Shown here piece by piece: positions 26,116 through 34,426 of a DNA stretch of 51,622 bases; positions within the stretch are counted from its first letter, which is position 1, and each line of letters starts with the position of its first letter. A model generated the notes under the pieces. It saw nothing but the letters and a program-made list of their open reading frames with translations, was not told the origin of the DNA and made no database searches. A program made the position numbers and the translations under genes. Origin of the DNA: Baaleninema simplex PCC 7105 (GTDB lineage Bacteria; Cyanobacteriota; Cyanobacteriia; Cyanobacteriales; Geitlerinemataceae); the NCBI RefSeq assembly GCF_000332355.1, contig NZ_KB235958.1, positions 680,967 through 732,588 of the forward strand, given 5' to 3'.

Positions 26116-26598
26116 ATGGCTGATTCCACCAATACTGGGGTGGTCCAAGCATATAAAGGCGACCCTCAACTGGGTCACTTATCAACCCCGATTAGCGATT
26201 CTGAATTTACTCGCGCCTTCATCGGCAACCTGCCAGCCTATCGTTCGGGACTGTCGCCGATCCTGCGCGGCCTCGAAATCGGTATGGCTCACGGCTACTT
26301 CATCATCGGCCCTTGGGTGAAACTCGGCCCCCTACGGGATTCGGAATTTGCCAACTTGGGCGGTTTGATTTCCGGCGTCACCCTGCTGCTCCTCGCCACG
26401 GCTTGTCTGGCCGCTTACGGTCTGGTGTCCTATCAAGGCGAGTCTACCAGCGACGATCCGTTGAAAACCTCTGAAGGCTGGAGCCAGTTCACTGCTGGAT
26501 TCTTCGTCGGCGGTATGGGAAGCGCTTTCGTGGCGTTCTTCCTGCTGCAAAACTTCGATGTCGTCGATGCGATTTTCCGAGGTCTGGTGAACTACTAG
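26116..26598 (+). CDS. psaL: Photosystem I reaction centre subunit XI
   Basis: A 160-residue thylakoid protein with three helices that joins photosystem I monomers into trimers or tetramers. Typical blocks are [40 protein letters not shown] and the Gly-rich C-terminal helix [20 protein letters not shown]. Length fits the cyanobacterial family. AGGAG lies 9 bases before the ATG. psaI follows after 62 bp; this psaL-psaI order is one of the two known arrangements, and the spacing is of interest because gene order correlates with photosystem I oligomer state. Confidence 0.97.
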   Translation: MADSTNTGVVQAYKGDPQLGHLSTPISDSEFTRAFIGNLPAYRSGLSPILRGLEIGMAHGYFIIGPWVKLGPLRDSEFANLGGLISGVTLLLLATACLAAYGLVSYQGESTSDDPLKTSEGWSQFTAGFFVGGMGSAFVAFFLLQNFDVVDAIFRGLVNY

Positions 26599-26660
26599 AC
26601 CTGGGTTCAAACACGCGATCGACTGTTATTTTTGAGTTATTTGAGATAGGAGAGATTCAC

Positions 26661-26777
26661 ATGAGCGGCGATTATGCAGCTTCTTATCTGCCTTGGATTC
26701 TGATTCCTGTCGTCTGCTGGCTGATGCCGGTCGTGACGATGGGTCTGTTGTTCATCTACATCGAACAAGACGCTTAA
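26661..26777 (+). CDS. psaI: Photosystem I reaction centre subunit VIII
   Basis: A 38-residue single-helix thylakoid protein starting [20 protein letters not shown] and ending [10 protein letters not shown], the PsaI pattern. It sits at the trimer interface with PsaL. AGGAGAG lies 10 bases before the ATG. A strong terminator follows 42 bp later, closing a psaL-psaI transcription unit. Confidence 0.97.
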   Translation: MSGDYAASYLPWILIPVVCWLMPVVTMGLLFIYIEQDA

Positions 26778-26819
26778 TACGTTTTCTTGCAGTCAGTTTT
26801 TACTGTTTTAAACAGTTGT

Positions 26820-26849
26820 AAGAGGAGGCTTTTGCTTCCTCTTTTTTTT
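26820..26849 (+). terminator. Intrinsic terminator after psaI
   Basis: AAGAGGAGGC, loop TTTT, GCTTCCTCTT, then a run of T: a 10-bp stem with one G-T pair, ending psaL-psaI. Confidence 0.9.
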
Positions 26850-27369
26850 GCTGTTTTTAGACTTGACGGCAAACCCAGAATCAGGTAGGCTTCCAAACAT
26901 CTTCACCACAGAGACACAGAGGACACAGGGAGGCTCCTGCCTGGAATCGAACAGCCGCTGTTTGAGGTTCGGTTTCTGTACAACTCCATGTTGGGGGTAA
27001 ATTTGCGATCGAAAAGTTATAAAATTTAATTACTTTTTAGTAGCTATAGCAACCCTAAATCAGTTGTGTAACAAAATTGAGGCAAAAAGGGAATCGGGAA
27101 CGGGGAACGGGGAACGGGGAACGGGGAACGGGGAACGGGGAATCAGATTTTTTCGGATGTTTTAATTTTTGAATACTCATTTGGGACTGCTATATCCTAA
27201 AATAAGTTAGATAATATTTTTATTATAAAATAATACTTTAATTTCAATGATGTTGAGTACAAAAACGAACGATCTCGAAGGGGTTGGAGTTGAATTGTCA
27301 GCCGAAATGTGAAAAACTCTTGTTCGCTAAAACGACCGATCGATTGTAAATTATTAATTTTGGAGATAG
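26850..27369. other. Repeat-containing intergenic region
   Basis: No gene is supported. It contains CACAGAGACACAGAGGACACAG (26910-26931), a sequence often dispersed in cyanobacteria, then a MITE-like segment listed separately, and an A/T-rich stretch before the HAD gene. Confidence 0.6.
27045..27194. mobile_element. MITE-like element with imperfect terminal repeats
   Basis: TATAGCAACCCTAAAT (27045-27060) and the inverted ATTTGGGACTGCTATA (27179-27194) match at 13 of 16 positions and bound a 150-bp non-coding segment. A GGGGAAC array (five perfect units, 27102-27136) lies inside. No target duplication is seen. It is probably an old, degenerate element. Confidence 0.5.
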
Positions 27370-28110
27370 ATGTTTCGCATTCAATGCCGCGACGTAACCT
27401 TTCACGATATCGAGGCAGTGGTATTCGATAAAGACGGTACGCTCGAGGACTCTCAAGAATTCTTGCGAATTTTGGGAATTCAACGGGCCCGACGACTGGA
27501 CGCGCAAATTCCCGGTGCGGGAGAGTCCACCCTCATCGCATACGGCATCGACGGCGATACTCTCGATCCGACGGGACTTTTGGCCATTGGCAGCCGTCAC
27601 GAAAACCTCATCGCCGCCGCCGCGTTCGTCGCCGAAACAGGACGGGGCTGGATGGAATCGTTAAAGGTGGCGCAACAAGCGTTTGAAGAGGCCGATCGCA
27701 CGTTGGGTAAACCGCAATCCTCGCCGCTGTTCGTCGGCTCTCTCGACGTGCTGCAACATTTGGCCGAAGCGGGGTTGAAGCTAGGGATTCTCTCGGCGGA
27801 TACCACCGAAGGGGTCGAACGGTTCGTGAACGAACACCAGCTCGATCGCTATATTTCCGTCCGCATGGGGGTCGATCGCGGCCCCAGCAAACCCGATCCG
27901 GTACTGTTCGCCAACGCTTGCGACGCGTTGGGGGTCAACCCCCAAAACGCTCTGATGGTGGGCGATTCGCCCCTCGATATCGAAATGGCAAGGAAAGCGG
28001 GGGCGGCCGGAGCGATCGGCATTTGTTGGGGAACCCCCGAAGCGGCACATCTGGAAGCGGCGGACGTGGCGATCGCTCGACTCGACGACATCCGCGTGTT
28101 GTCCCTCTAG
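27370..28110 (+). CDS. HAD-superfamily phosphatase
   Basis: A 246-residue phosphoglycolate-phosphatase-like hydrolase. Motif I is VVFDKDGTLEDS with D20 and D22, motif II LGILSADT, motif III the Lys of PSKPDP, motif IV MVGDSPLDIEMARKAG. The helical cap between motifs I and II (about 35-110) is of the Gph/phosphonatase type. The substrate is unknown; phosphoglycolate is possible in a photorespiring organism. Its end overlaps the converging acyltransferase gene by 4 bp. Confidence 0.88.
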   Translation: MFRIQCRDVTFHDIEAVVFDKDGTLEDSQEFLRILGIQRARRLDAQIPGAGESTLIAYGIDGDTLDPTGLLAIGSRHENLIAAAAFVAETGRGWMESLKVAQQAFEEADRTLGKPQSSPLFVGSLDVLQHLAEAGLKLGILSADTTEGVERFVNEHQLDRYISVRMGVDRGPSKPDPVLFANACDALGVNPQNALMVGDSPLDIEMARKAGAAGAIGICWGTPEAAHLEAADVAIARLDDIRVLSL

Positions 28111-29474
28111 CGAATCGTCTTTTCTAACGCCCCTTGTAACGCCTGGGTCAAATCCGCCACTGCTTGACGGCTTCCGCGACGCCCCGAGGTGTAGGTGTCC
28201 CAAAAATCCGAGGTAGAGAGGGGATCGCCGACCGTCAAGCGAACTCGTCGATCGCCCAAGGGTTTCAACGGCTGCGATCGCTCGCAAATTTGGTTGAAGG
28301 TTTCCTGCACCAAAGCCAGGGTATCGGCGAACCGTTCCACCGTCGGCTTTTCGCGCACGTAACCCCCCGTGACGGCGACGAAATGCTCCACGAGACGCAT
28401 ATGCCACATTCGTAACTGCGATTCCGCCGCGATGCGATCGATCAGTCCCCGTTCGACAGCCGACAGTTGCCCCGGTTGCTTCATCTCCTCGCGATAAATT
28501 CGCTCCCATCCCGCCTGTTCGATGCGGCGACAGCGATCGATGGGACTGCCTTTCGTCCGCAAGTGAAAATAGGATTCCGAGACTTGTAACGCCACATCCA
28601 ACAACGTCTGCAACCGCTCCGAGAGTTCTTCGTTGGACTGGGGCATTTCCCCCTCGTGGGGTAACGGTTGCTGGTAGGTTCGCGCGTAAAACTGCTCCAT
28701 CAACACCAACAAGCGACCCCCCAAGCGATACAGCCGAGGATAAAGCTGTTCTTCGGGCGAGGCTCGATCGGTGTCTGAACCGTTTACGTCCAAGCCGCAG
28801 GCGATTTCCAACGCCTGCAAGCGACGGGCGATCGCCTTCCACGGCGGCGAGACGAACTCGTACTGAATTCCCAGGGGGACGATGGCCACGCGATCGGGTT
28901 TTCCTGCTTTCTGCAAATCCTCCATCGCCCAAAACGCTAACTGTGCCACCCCCGGTTCTAAGGGACTGACGATTTCGTTGTGGCCGTTCGTCGCGCCTTC
29001 AGGAGCCGCCGCTAGGGGAAAGCGGCCGAAGGCCAGCAGTTCCCGGGCCGATCGCAATCCCACCCAATCGAGCTGACCGCGACGCAGTGACGTTCCCCCT
29101 AACTTCGAGAGCGTCCAACCCGTACCTCGTCCCAACCACAGGGGAATGCCGCGATCGTAAATAAAATGGAAGTGCGTCGGCGAGGGAAGTGCAATGTCCC
29201 GCTCTCGTGCCGTTTGGGGCAACAAGTCCCAAACCAAAGCAGCCAAACACAGCGGATCGGTGGGCTGTGGGTGTCGAAACGCCAGTATCAACCGCGCTTC
29301 TCCGTCGCAAAACTGACGGTATAGCTGCGCCAACTGTTCGACGTTTTCCCCGTGTACCTCTTGAATTCCGGCTTTCCACCGCCGCAGGATCGGGAACGTC
29401 AACTGCGCCAACTGCCGAACGCCAGGGTTGAAATCCGGCGGGATAAACTCTAAAGGAGAACTTGCGATCGCCAT
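28107..29474 (-). CDS. PlsC-like glycerolipid acyltransferase
   Basis: A 455-residue member of the 1-acylglycerol-3-phosphate acyltransferase superfamily. The catalytic H(X)4D motif is in AFRHPQPTDPL (near residue 65), the EG block is APEGATNGHNE and block IV is AIVPLGIQY. The C-terminal half is a long helical extension beyond the 200-250 residues of a minimal PlsC. The frame is open 41 codons further upstream, but MAIASSPLEFIPPDF from ATG 29474 is the better start. Likely role: membrane lipid acylation. Confidence 0.85.
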   Translation of the reverse strand: MAIASSPLEFIPPDFNPGVRQLAQLTFPILRRWKAGIQEVHGENVEQLAQLYRQFCDGEARLILAFRHPQPTDPLCLAALVWDLLPQTARERDIALPSPTHFHFIYDRGIPLWLGRGTGWTLSKLGGTSLRRGQLDWVGLRSARELLAFGRFPLAAAPEGATNGHNEIVSPLEPGVAQLAFWAMEDLQKAGKPDRVAIVPLGIQYEFVSPPWKAIARRLQALEIACGLDVNGSDTDRASPEEQLYPRLYRLGGRLLVLMEQFYARTYQQPLPHEGEMPQSNEELSERLQTLLDVALQVSESYFHLRTKGSPIDRCRRIEQAGWERIYREEMKQPGQLSAVERGLIDRIAAESQLRMWHMRLVEHFVAVTGGYVREKPTVERFADTLALVQETFNQICERSQPLKPLGDRRVRLTVGDPLSTSDFWDTYTSGRRGSRQAVADLTQALQGALEKTIR

Positions 29475-29642
29475 CGTTGTTTCTAGATTTAAGAGTAATT
29501 CCGTCCTAACACGGGGGGCTTCTCTTATTTTCGCGCCTGTGACGACTGTGAAAGTGCTGTTGCACTGCGTGGGAAGCGATACGTCCGCCCGATACAATAA
29601 ATCCGAACGACCCTTCTATCTTATTTCTCGTTTTTACCCTTT

Positions 29643-31631
29643 ATGCAGCCTCCGCTTTCTCCCGGCACTCTGTTACAAAATCGCTACACCATCGTTCGAA
29701 CCCTCGGACAAGGGGGGTTCGGGCGTACCTATCTCGCCGAAGATCGCGGACGTTTCAACGAACAGTGTGCGGTGAAGGAGTTCGCCCCCAGTAACACCGA
29801 ACCCGACACCCTGGAAAAATCTAAGGAACTGTTTCAACGGGAAGCGGAAATTCTCTACCATCTCCATCACCCGCAAATTCCCGAATTTCAGGCTATCTTC
29901 GAGGAAAACCAACGGCTGTTTATCGTGCGCGATTACGTGCGAGGACAGACCTATCAAGATCTCTGGCGCGATCGCCGCAGTCGCGGGGAACGTTTTTCTG
30001 AAGCCGAAGTCGTGCAACTGTTACGGCAGTTGCTACCCGTTCTCGACTACATTCACAGTCAGGGCGTGATTCACCGGGATCTCTCTCCCGACAACCTCAT
30101 TCGCCGCGATCGCGACGGTTTGCCCGTTCCGATCGATTTCGGCGTCGTCAAGGAACTCGCGACGCAAATTCAAGGGGTCGATACGGTTCGTCAAGCCACT
30201 ATCGTCGGAAAAGTCGGTTACTCTCCCAGCGAGCAGTTGCAAGGCGGACGCGCCTATCCTCACAGCGATCTGTACGCTCTCGGGGTAACGGCGATCGTGT
30301 TGTTGACCGGACGGGAACCGCAAGATCTCTACGACGATCGCCAGTTTGCGTGGAATTGGCAATCCTTTGCTGCGGTCAGTCCGCAACTGAGCCAGATCCT
30401 CAATAAAACGATCGCCGCTCGTCCGGGCGATCGCTACGGAAGCGCCCAGGAAGTCCTCAACGCGTTGGTTGGACTCGATACCGTTTCCTCTCAAGGTGCG
30501 TCTCCTCCGGTCGCGCAACCGTCCCAAATGCAAACGGTCGCTGTCGGACGCCGCGTCGAACCCCTTCCCCCAACGCAAGCCGATACGCGTTCGGACTCTT
30601 CGTCGAGGGGCGATCGCCCTTCGACTTGGGAAAATCCCGTTGTCATCGCGGTAGCGGTGGTCGTCCTCGCTCTCCTGACGGGATGGAGTTCTTGGACGTT
30701 AGTGAACGCTTTCTTTGGGTCGGACGACGACACCCCGAGTCCCACTCCCGAACAACCTCTCGGAGTTCCGAGTCCCACTCCAACGCCGAGTCCGAGTCCC
30801 ACTCCAACGCCGAGTCCGAGTCCCACTCCAACGCCGAGTCCGAGTCCCACCCCGACGCCGGAAGAGATTACGTTCGATCGCATCCTCAATCTGACTCCAG
30901 GGACGACGTTCCAAACTCAAGGGGTTCTCGACGCCAACGGTACGGACAACTACCGCTTTCAAGCTGAAGCCGGGTCGCGATTGAATGCTTTTGTGGAAGG
31001 GGAACGGGTCGTGTTGACGGTATTCGACCCTCTCGGCGAACCGGTTGCGGGGCGATCGCAGCGGGTTTTCGGTTGGGAAGGGGAACTCGAAACAGACGGG
31101 CAATATACGGTACAACTGAAAACGGTTCGCGGTGTTCCCGATGGCGAGTACGACCTGAATTTGACGCTCACTGCACCGCCGACGCCGACTCCCACACCGA
31201 CTCCCACACCGACGCCAACTCCCACACCCACACCAACCCCCACACCGACCCCCACGCCGACGCCGACTCCCACACCCACGCCGACGCCGACTCCCACGTC
31301 GCCACCATCGCAAGTCGAAATCGAGCGGTTGAATTTTTCAGCGGGACAGAACGACGTTCAAGTGACGGGAACGACTCGCCCTCAAGTGATTCAACGTTAT
31401 TTGGTTCCGGTTGCTGGCGGACAGATTCTCGGGGTGGAACTGTACCCCATCACTCCTGAAGGAACGGAGGTGAGTTTTACGGTGCGTTTACCGAACGGTC
31501 AGCCGATTCCTGAAGCGAGGAACGTGGTCTTTTGGCAGGCGAAAATAGATCGAGGAGGAACCTATCAAATCGACGTGGTCGCACCGCGATCGCATCCGTT
31601 TGAGTTGAGTGTGAGCGCCCGAAATCCTTAA
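29643..31631 (+). CDS. Membrane-anchored Ser/Thr protein kinase with Pro-Thr linkers and PPC domain
   Basis: A 662-residue Hanks-type kinase. The kinase domain (about 15-270) has the Gly loop LGQGGFGRTYLAED, the catalytic Lys in AVKEFAP, HRDLSPDNLI and DFGVVKEL. One transmembrane helix follows (about 335-355, VVIAVAVVVLALLTGW). Outside the membrane come a (PSPTPT)n linker (about 362-407), a PPC-like beta-sandwich (about 415-510), a (PT)n linker (about 512-555) and a second PPC-like domain. The catalytic loop uses S in HRDLSPDN, common in cyanobacterial kinases. Outer domains probably sense a ligand or wall component. Confidence 0.92.
   Translation: MQPPLSPGTLLQNRYTIVRTLGQGGFGRTYLAEDRGRFNEQCAVKEFAPSNTEPDTLEKSKELFQREAEILYHLHHPQIPEFQAIFEENQRLFIVRDYVRGQTYQDLWRDRRSRGERFSEAEVVQLLRQLLPVLDYIHSQGVIHRDLSPDNLIRRDRDGLPVPIDFGVVKELATQIQGVDTVRQATIVGKVGYSPSEQLQGGRAYPHSDLYALGVTAIVLLTGREPQDLYDDRQFAWNWQSFAAVSPQLSQILNKTIAARPGDRYGSAQEVLNALVGLDTVSSQGASPPVAQPSQMQTVAVGRRVEPLPPTQADTRSDSSSRGDRPSTWENPVVIAVAVVVLALLTGWSSWTLVNAFFGSDDDTPSPTPEQPLGVPSPTPTPSPSPTPTPSPSPTPTPSPSPTPTPEEITFDRILNLTPGTTFQTQGVLDANGTDNYRFQAEAGSRLNAFVEGERVVLTVFDPLGEPVAGRSQRVFGWEGELETDGQYTVQLKTVRGVPDGEYDLNLTLTAPPTPTPTPTPTPTPTPTPTPTPTPTPTPTPTPTPTPTPTPTSPPSQVEIERLNFSAGQNDVQVTGTTRPQVIQRYLVPVAGGQILGVELYPITPEGTEVSFTVRLPNGQPIPEARNVVFWQAKIDRGGTYQIDVVAPRSHPFELSVSARNP
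30771..30860 (+). repeat. 24-bp tandem repeat coding for the PSPTPTPS linker
   Basis: Three exact 24-bp units starting AGTCCCACTCCAACGCCG (30771, 30795, 30819) and a partial fourth in the kinase gene. Exact nucleotide identity, not only amino-acid identity, points to recent slippage or unequal recombination. A second Pro-Thr stretch at about 31171-31303 is less regular at the DNA level. Confidence 0.9.
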
Positions 31632-31644
31632 TTTCAAATAGGTA

Positions 31645-32691
31645 ATGGATAATTTATTCGGTCGAGTCAGCGATGTAATTCGTCGTGTTCCAGGGCGAGC
31701 GTATCTGCTATTGGCGGTGCTGATTTTTGCGGCGGCGAATTCGGTCACGCGACGCCTGACTGAGTTAGGGGCGCAAAATTTAATTGACGGTCGAAATCCA
31801 ATTTCGTTTTGTAACGTTCTGTTTGTCGGAAATCTTTGTGCGTTACTTGTGTTGAGTGTCGTTTATAAAGATCGATTAAACGCGCGATCGCTCGCCGAAC
31901 TCTCTCGTGAAATTTGGCTGAAATTGTCGGTTGTGGCGGTGTTATCGGGGGCGTTAGCACCTGCTTTGATTTTTATGGCGATCGAGCGAACGTCGGTGAA
32001 TAACGTTATTCTCGTGGGACGACTCGAACCGCCGTTAGCGTTAGCGCTATCGGTTCTCTTTTTAAAAGAACGACTCAACAAATGGGTAGTTTTGGGGGCG
32101 ATCGTTTCCTTTGCTGGGGTCGCACTGACGGTCGTTCTCCAACCGCCGACAGACGACGCGATTTCGATGGGAAACATGATGTCGATCGGACGGGGGGAGG
32201 TGATGGTGGCGATCGCAGCGGTGGCGTTAGCTATTTCGACGACTATCAGTCAAGCCAATCTCGCTCGCGTTTCGCTGGGACTGTTTACACTCGTGAGAAC
32301 GGCGGTCGGAACGGCCGTTTTCTTTGCGATCGTGATGGTTCTCTTCGGTTGGTCTCACTTTATGGATATCTTTTCACCCATTTTATGGAGGTGGATGTTC
32401 GTTTACGGTGCAGTTATCGTCGTCGGCGGACAACTTTGTTGGTTTCGAGGTCTTAAAACCACTCGCGCGTCAGAAGTTTCCCTCGCTAGCTCGTTTAGTC
32501 CGGTTGCAGGAGTTTTGGCTGCGTATTTTATTTTGGGTGAAGTGCCGACTTCCGCTCAGTATATTGGTGGAAGTGCGATTATTTTGGGAATTGCACTCAA
32601 TCAGTTTGGAGTTTGGAAACAACATCAGGGTGAAGTCCGAGAGCGCTTAAAGAAAGAGCGAGATATGGAAGTTGGCTTCAAGGGAATTTAA
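31645..32691 (+). CDS. DMT-superfamily (EamA) transporter
   Basis: A 348-residue inner-membrane protein with about ten hydrophobic segments in two EamA repeats (about 15-150 and 185-325). Characteristic parts are LEPPLALALSVLFLKERLNKW at the end of the first repeat and ASEVSLASSFSPVAGVLAAY and FILGEVPTSAQYIGGSAIILG in the second. Probably exports metabolites; the substrate is unknown. It begins 13 bp after the kinase gene on the same strand. Confidence 0.88.
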   Translation: MDNLFGRVSDVIRRVPGRAYLLLAVLIFAAANSVTRRLTELGAQNLIDGRNPISFCNVLFVGNLCALLVLSVVYKDRLNARSLAELSREIWLKLSVVAVLSGALAPALIFMAIERTSVNNVILVGRLEPPLALALSVLFLKERLNKWVVLGAIVSFAGVALTVVLQPPTDDAISMGNMMSIGRGEVMVAIAAVALAISTTISQANLARVSLGLFTLVRTAVGTAVFFAIVMVLFGWSHFMDIFSPILWRWMFVYGAVIVVGGQLCWFRGLKTTRASEVSLASSFSPVAGVLAAYFILGEVPTSAQYIGGSAIILGIALNQFGVWKQHQGEVRERLKKERDMEVGFKGI

Positions 32692-32825
32692 CTTTAAAAA
32701 ATCAAGACCAAAATGTGGTTTTAATTGACTTCAGAAAATTCAATTCTTCACCGAGTAATTTCTTGAGTTGAATTCTGTTTCAAATCAAGAAACTCACGAG
32801 ATCTTAAAAATACAAATCAACTGCA

Positions 32826-33452
32826 ATGAATCGAGAAGACAACAGAGCTTTAGGCCAGATCGATCCAAAACAATATTTAAAGATTCAACCTTTTTTGAAT
32901 CGAGGTAAGTCTCTAAATTTTACCATATTGGATTTTTGGCAGTGGTCGAGTTCTAATTTGCTGGAAAATACGATTCGCGGCGTTTTAGCTGAATTTATCG
33001 TGGCGTCTGCTCTCGATGTTAAAACCCCGGTTCGGGTTGAGTGGGACGATCGAGATGTGGAGTTCGAGGGATTTAAGATAGAAGTTAAAAGTGCGGCATA
33101 CGTTCAGGCTTGGGAACAGGAGAAGCTCTCAGATATTAAATTTTCAATTCAACCGAAATATCTCGATACAACTCGTCTCAAAGCCGGATGTCCAAACATA
33201 GCCCAGCGACGTGCCGATCTGTATGTTTTTTGTGTGTTTTGCGAAACGGATTTCGATCGCATCGAACCTCTGGACGTTTCGCAATGGGAGTTTTACGTTC
33301 TCGACACCGCAACGCTCGATCGAGAAGTGGGATCGCAGAAATCGATCGGCTTGAATTCCCTCAAACGCCTCGATCCGACAATTGTGGAGTACGATCGCTT
33401 GAAACCCACGGTGCAGGAAATCGTCAGATCGATCGACCGCAACCCTCACTAA
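32826..33452 (+). CDS. PD-(D/E)XK-like protein of unknown function
   Basis: A 208-residue protein. RGVLAEFIVASAL, then VEWDDRDVEFEGFKIEVKSAAYVQAW, has the order helix-E, D, ExK (D in WDDRDVEF, E-V-K in IEVKS) of the restriction-endonuclease fold. The C-terminus is a short mixed region. No methyltransferase or other restriction gene is adjacent. It may be a stand-alone nuclease or an inactive relative. A/T content is somewhat higher than in its neighbours. Confidence 0.6.
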   Translation: MNREDNRALGQIDPKQYLKIQPFLNRGKSLNFTILDFWQWSSSNLLENTIRGVLAEFIVASALDVKTPVRVEWDDRDVEFEGFKIEVKSAAYVQAWEQEKLSDIKFSIQPKYLDTTRLKAGCPNIAQRRADLYVFCVFCETDFDRIEPLDVSQWEFYVLDTATLDREVGSQKSIGLNSLKRLDPTIVEYDRLKPTVQEIVRSIDRNPH

Positions 33453-33466
33453 GTTGAAGTTCCACC

Positions 33467-34258
33467 ATGTTTTTCTTCCTCTCTAAACTCCTCCCGCTGT
33501 TCGTTTATCCGCTGGGATTGAGTCTGCTATTGATGTTAGCGTCTTTGGTATTGCTGTGGAAACGTCCTCGGTGCGCGGCGTTTTCCGTTTTCCTGGCGTT
33601 CGTGGTGTTGATGGCGGGGGGGAATGGATGGGTGTGTGCGGGATTGGTGCGATCGCTCGAAAGTCAGCATATTCCCACTGAAGAACTTCCCACCGCTGAG
33701 GCGATCGTGGTGTTGGGGGGTGCGACGCGATCGCCCTCGCCGCCGCGTCCCTGGGTGGAAGTCAACGAAGCGGGCGATCGTACCCTCTACGGCGCAAAAC
33801 TCTATTTAGATGGGAAAGCCGAGTACGTGGTGTTGTCCGGCGGACGCATTAGCTGGCGGGGCGAAGTGGGTTCGGAAGCCGAAGACATGGCGAAAATTGT
33901 CGAAGCGATGGGGGTTCCGTCAGAGCAAATTTTGCTCGATCGCACCTCTCTCAACACCCATCAAAATGCCGTCAACGTCAAAGAAATTCTCGAGGAACGG
34001 GGAATTCAACGGGTTCTTCTCGTCACCTCTGCGTTGCATATGCCGCGATCGCTGCGGGTGTTTAAGAAGCAGGGAATCGATGCCATCCCCGCCCCGACGG
34101 ACTTTCTGGTGACAGACGCCAGCCTCGCCGCTATGTCTGACAGTTGGGAGGCGATCGTCCTTAATATTATGCCCGACGCTCAACGACTGGCTCTGACGAC
34201 TCGCGCCCTCAAGGAATATGTGGGAATTGTCGTGTATGGGTTACGCGGTTGGCTTTAG
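33467..34258 (+). CDS. YdcF family membrane protein
   Basis: A 263-residue protein with two N-terminal transmembrane helices (about 8-28 and 36-58), then a DUF218 domain: EAIVVLGGATRSP, YVVLSGGRI, TSLNTHQNAVNVKEIL and VLLVTSALHMPRSLRVFKKQGI. The family includes SanA, ElyC and YdcF, linked to envelope integrity in Enterobacteria. Start ATG 33467 is 14 bp after the preceding gene. It converges on the RHS gene. Confidence 0.88.
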   Translation: MFFFLSKLLPLFVYPLGLSLLLMLASLVLLWKRPRCAAFSVFLAFVVLMAGGNGWVCAGLVRSLESQHIPTEELPTAEAIVVLGGATRSPSPPRPWVEVNEAGDRTLYGAKLYLDGKAEYVVLSGGRISWRGEVGSEAEDMAKIVEAMGVPSEQILLDRTSLNTHQNAVNVKEILEERGIQRVLLVTSALHMPRSLRVFKKQGIDAIPAPTDFLVTDASLAAMSDSWEAIVLNIMPDAQRLALTTRALKEYVGIVVYGLRGWL

Positions 34259-34328
34259 GGCAATCGATCGTTGATAATGCACAGAGGTCGGGCGTGTGTT
34301 GATTAGTGAAGAGTGGAAAGGAAAAAGG

Positions 34329-34397
34329 GTAGAGTGAGAATTCTTGACTCTGCACTCTACCCCCTTAACTCTTCCCTGAAAGACGCACACCGCCCCT
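34329..34397. repeat. Dispersed GTAGAGTG/CACTCTAC repeat, copy 2
   Basis: Same layout as at 20313-20385: GTAGAGTG, short spacer, CACTCTAC, then TTAACTCTTCCCTGAAAGA and CACCGCCCCT. It separates the converging YdcF and RHS genes. Confidence 0.75.
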
Positions 34398-34426
34398 CGA
34401 AGGTGGGGGCAATGAAAGAAATGCAA

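Noticed and set aside
27781-28932. 383-codon open frame on the minus strand
   Set aside because: It overlaps the HAD phosphatase and runs antiparallel-frame through the acyltransferase gene; its translation is rich in Arg, Gly and Ser without domain-like pattern. It is a high-G+C shadow.
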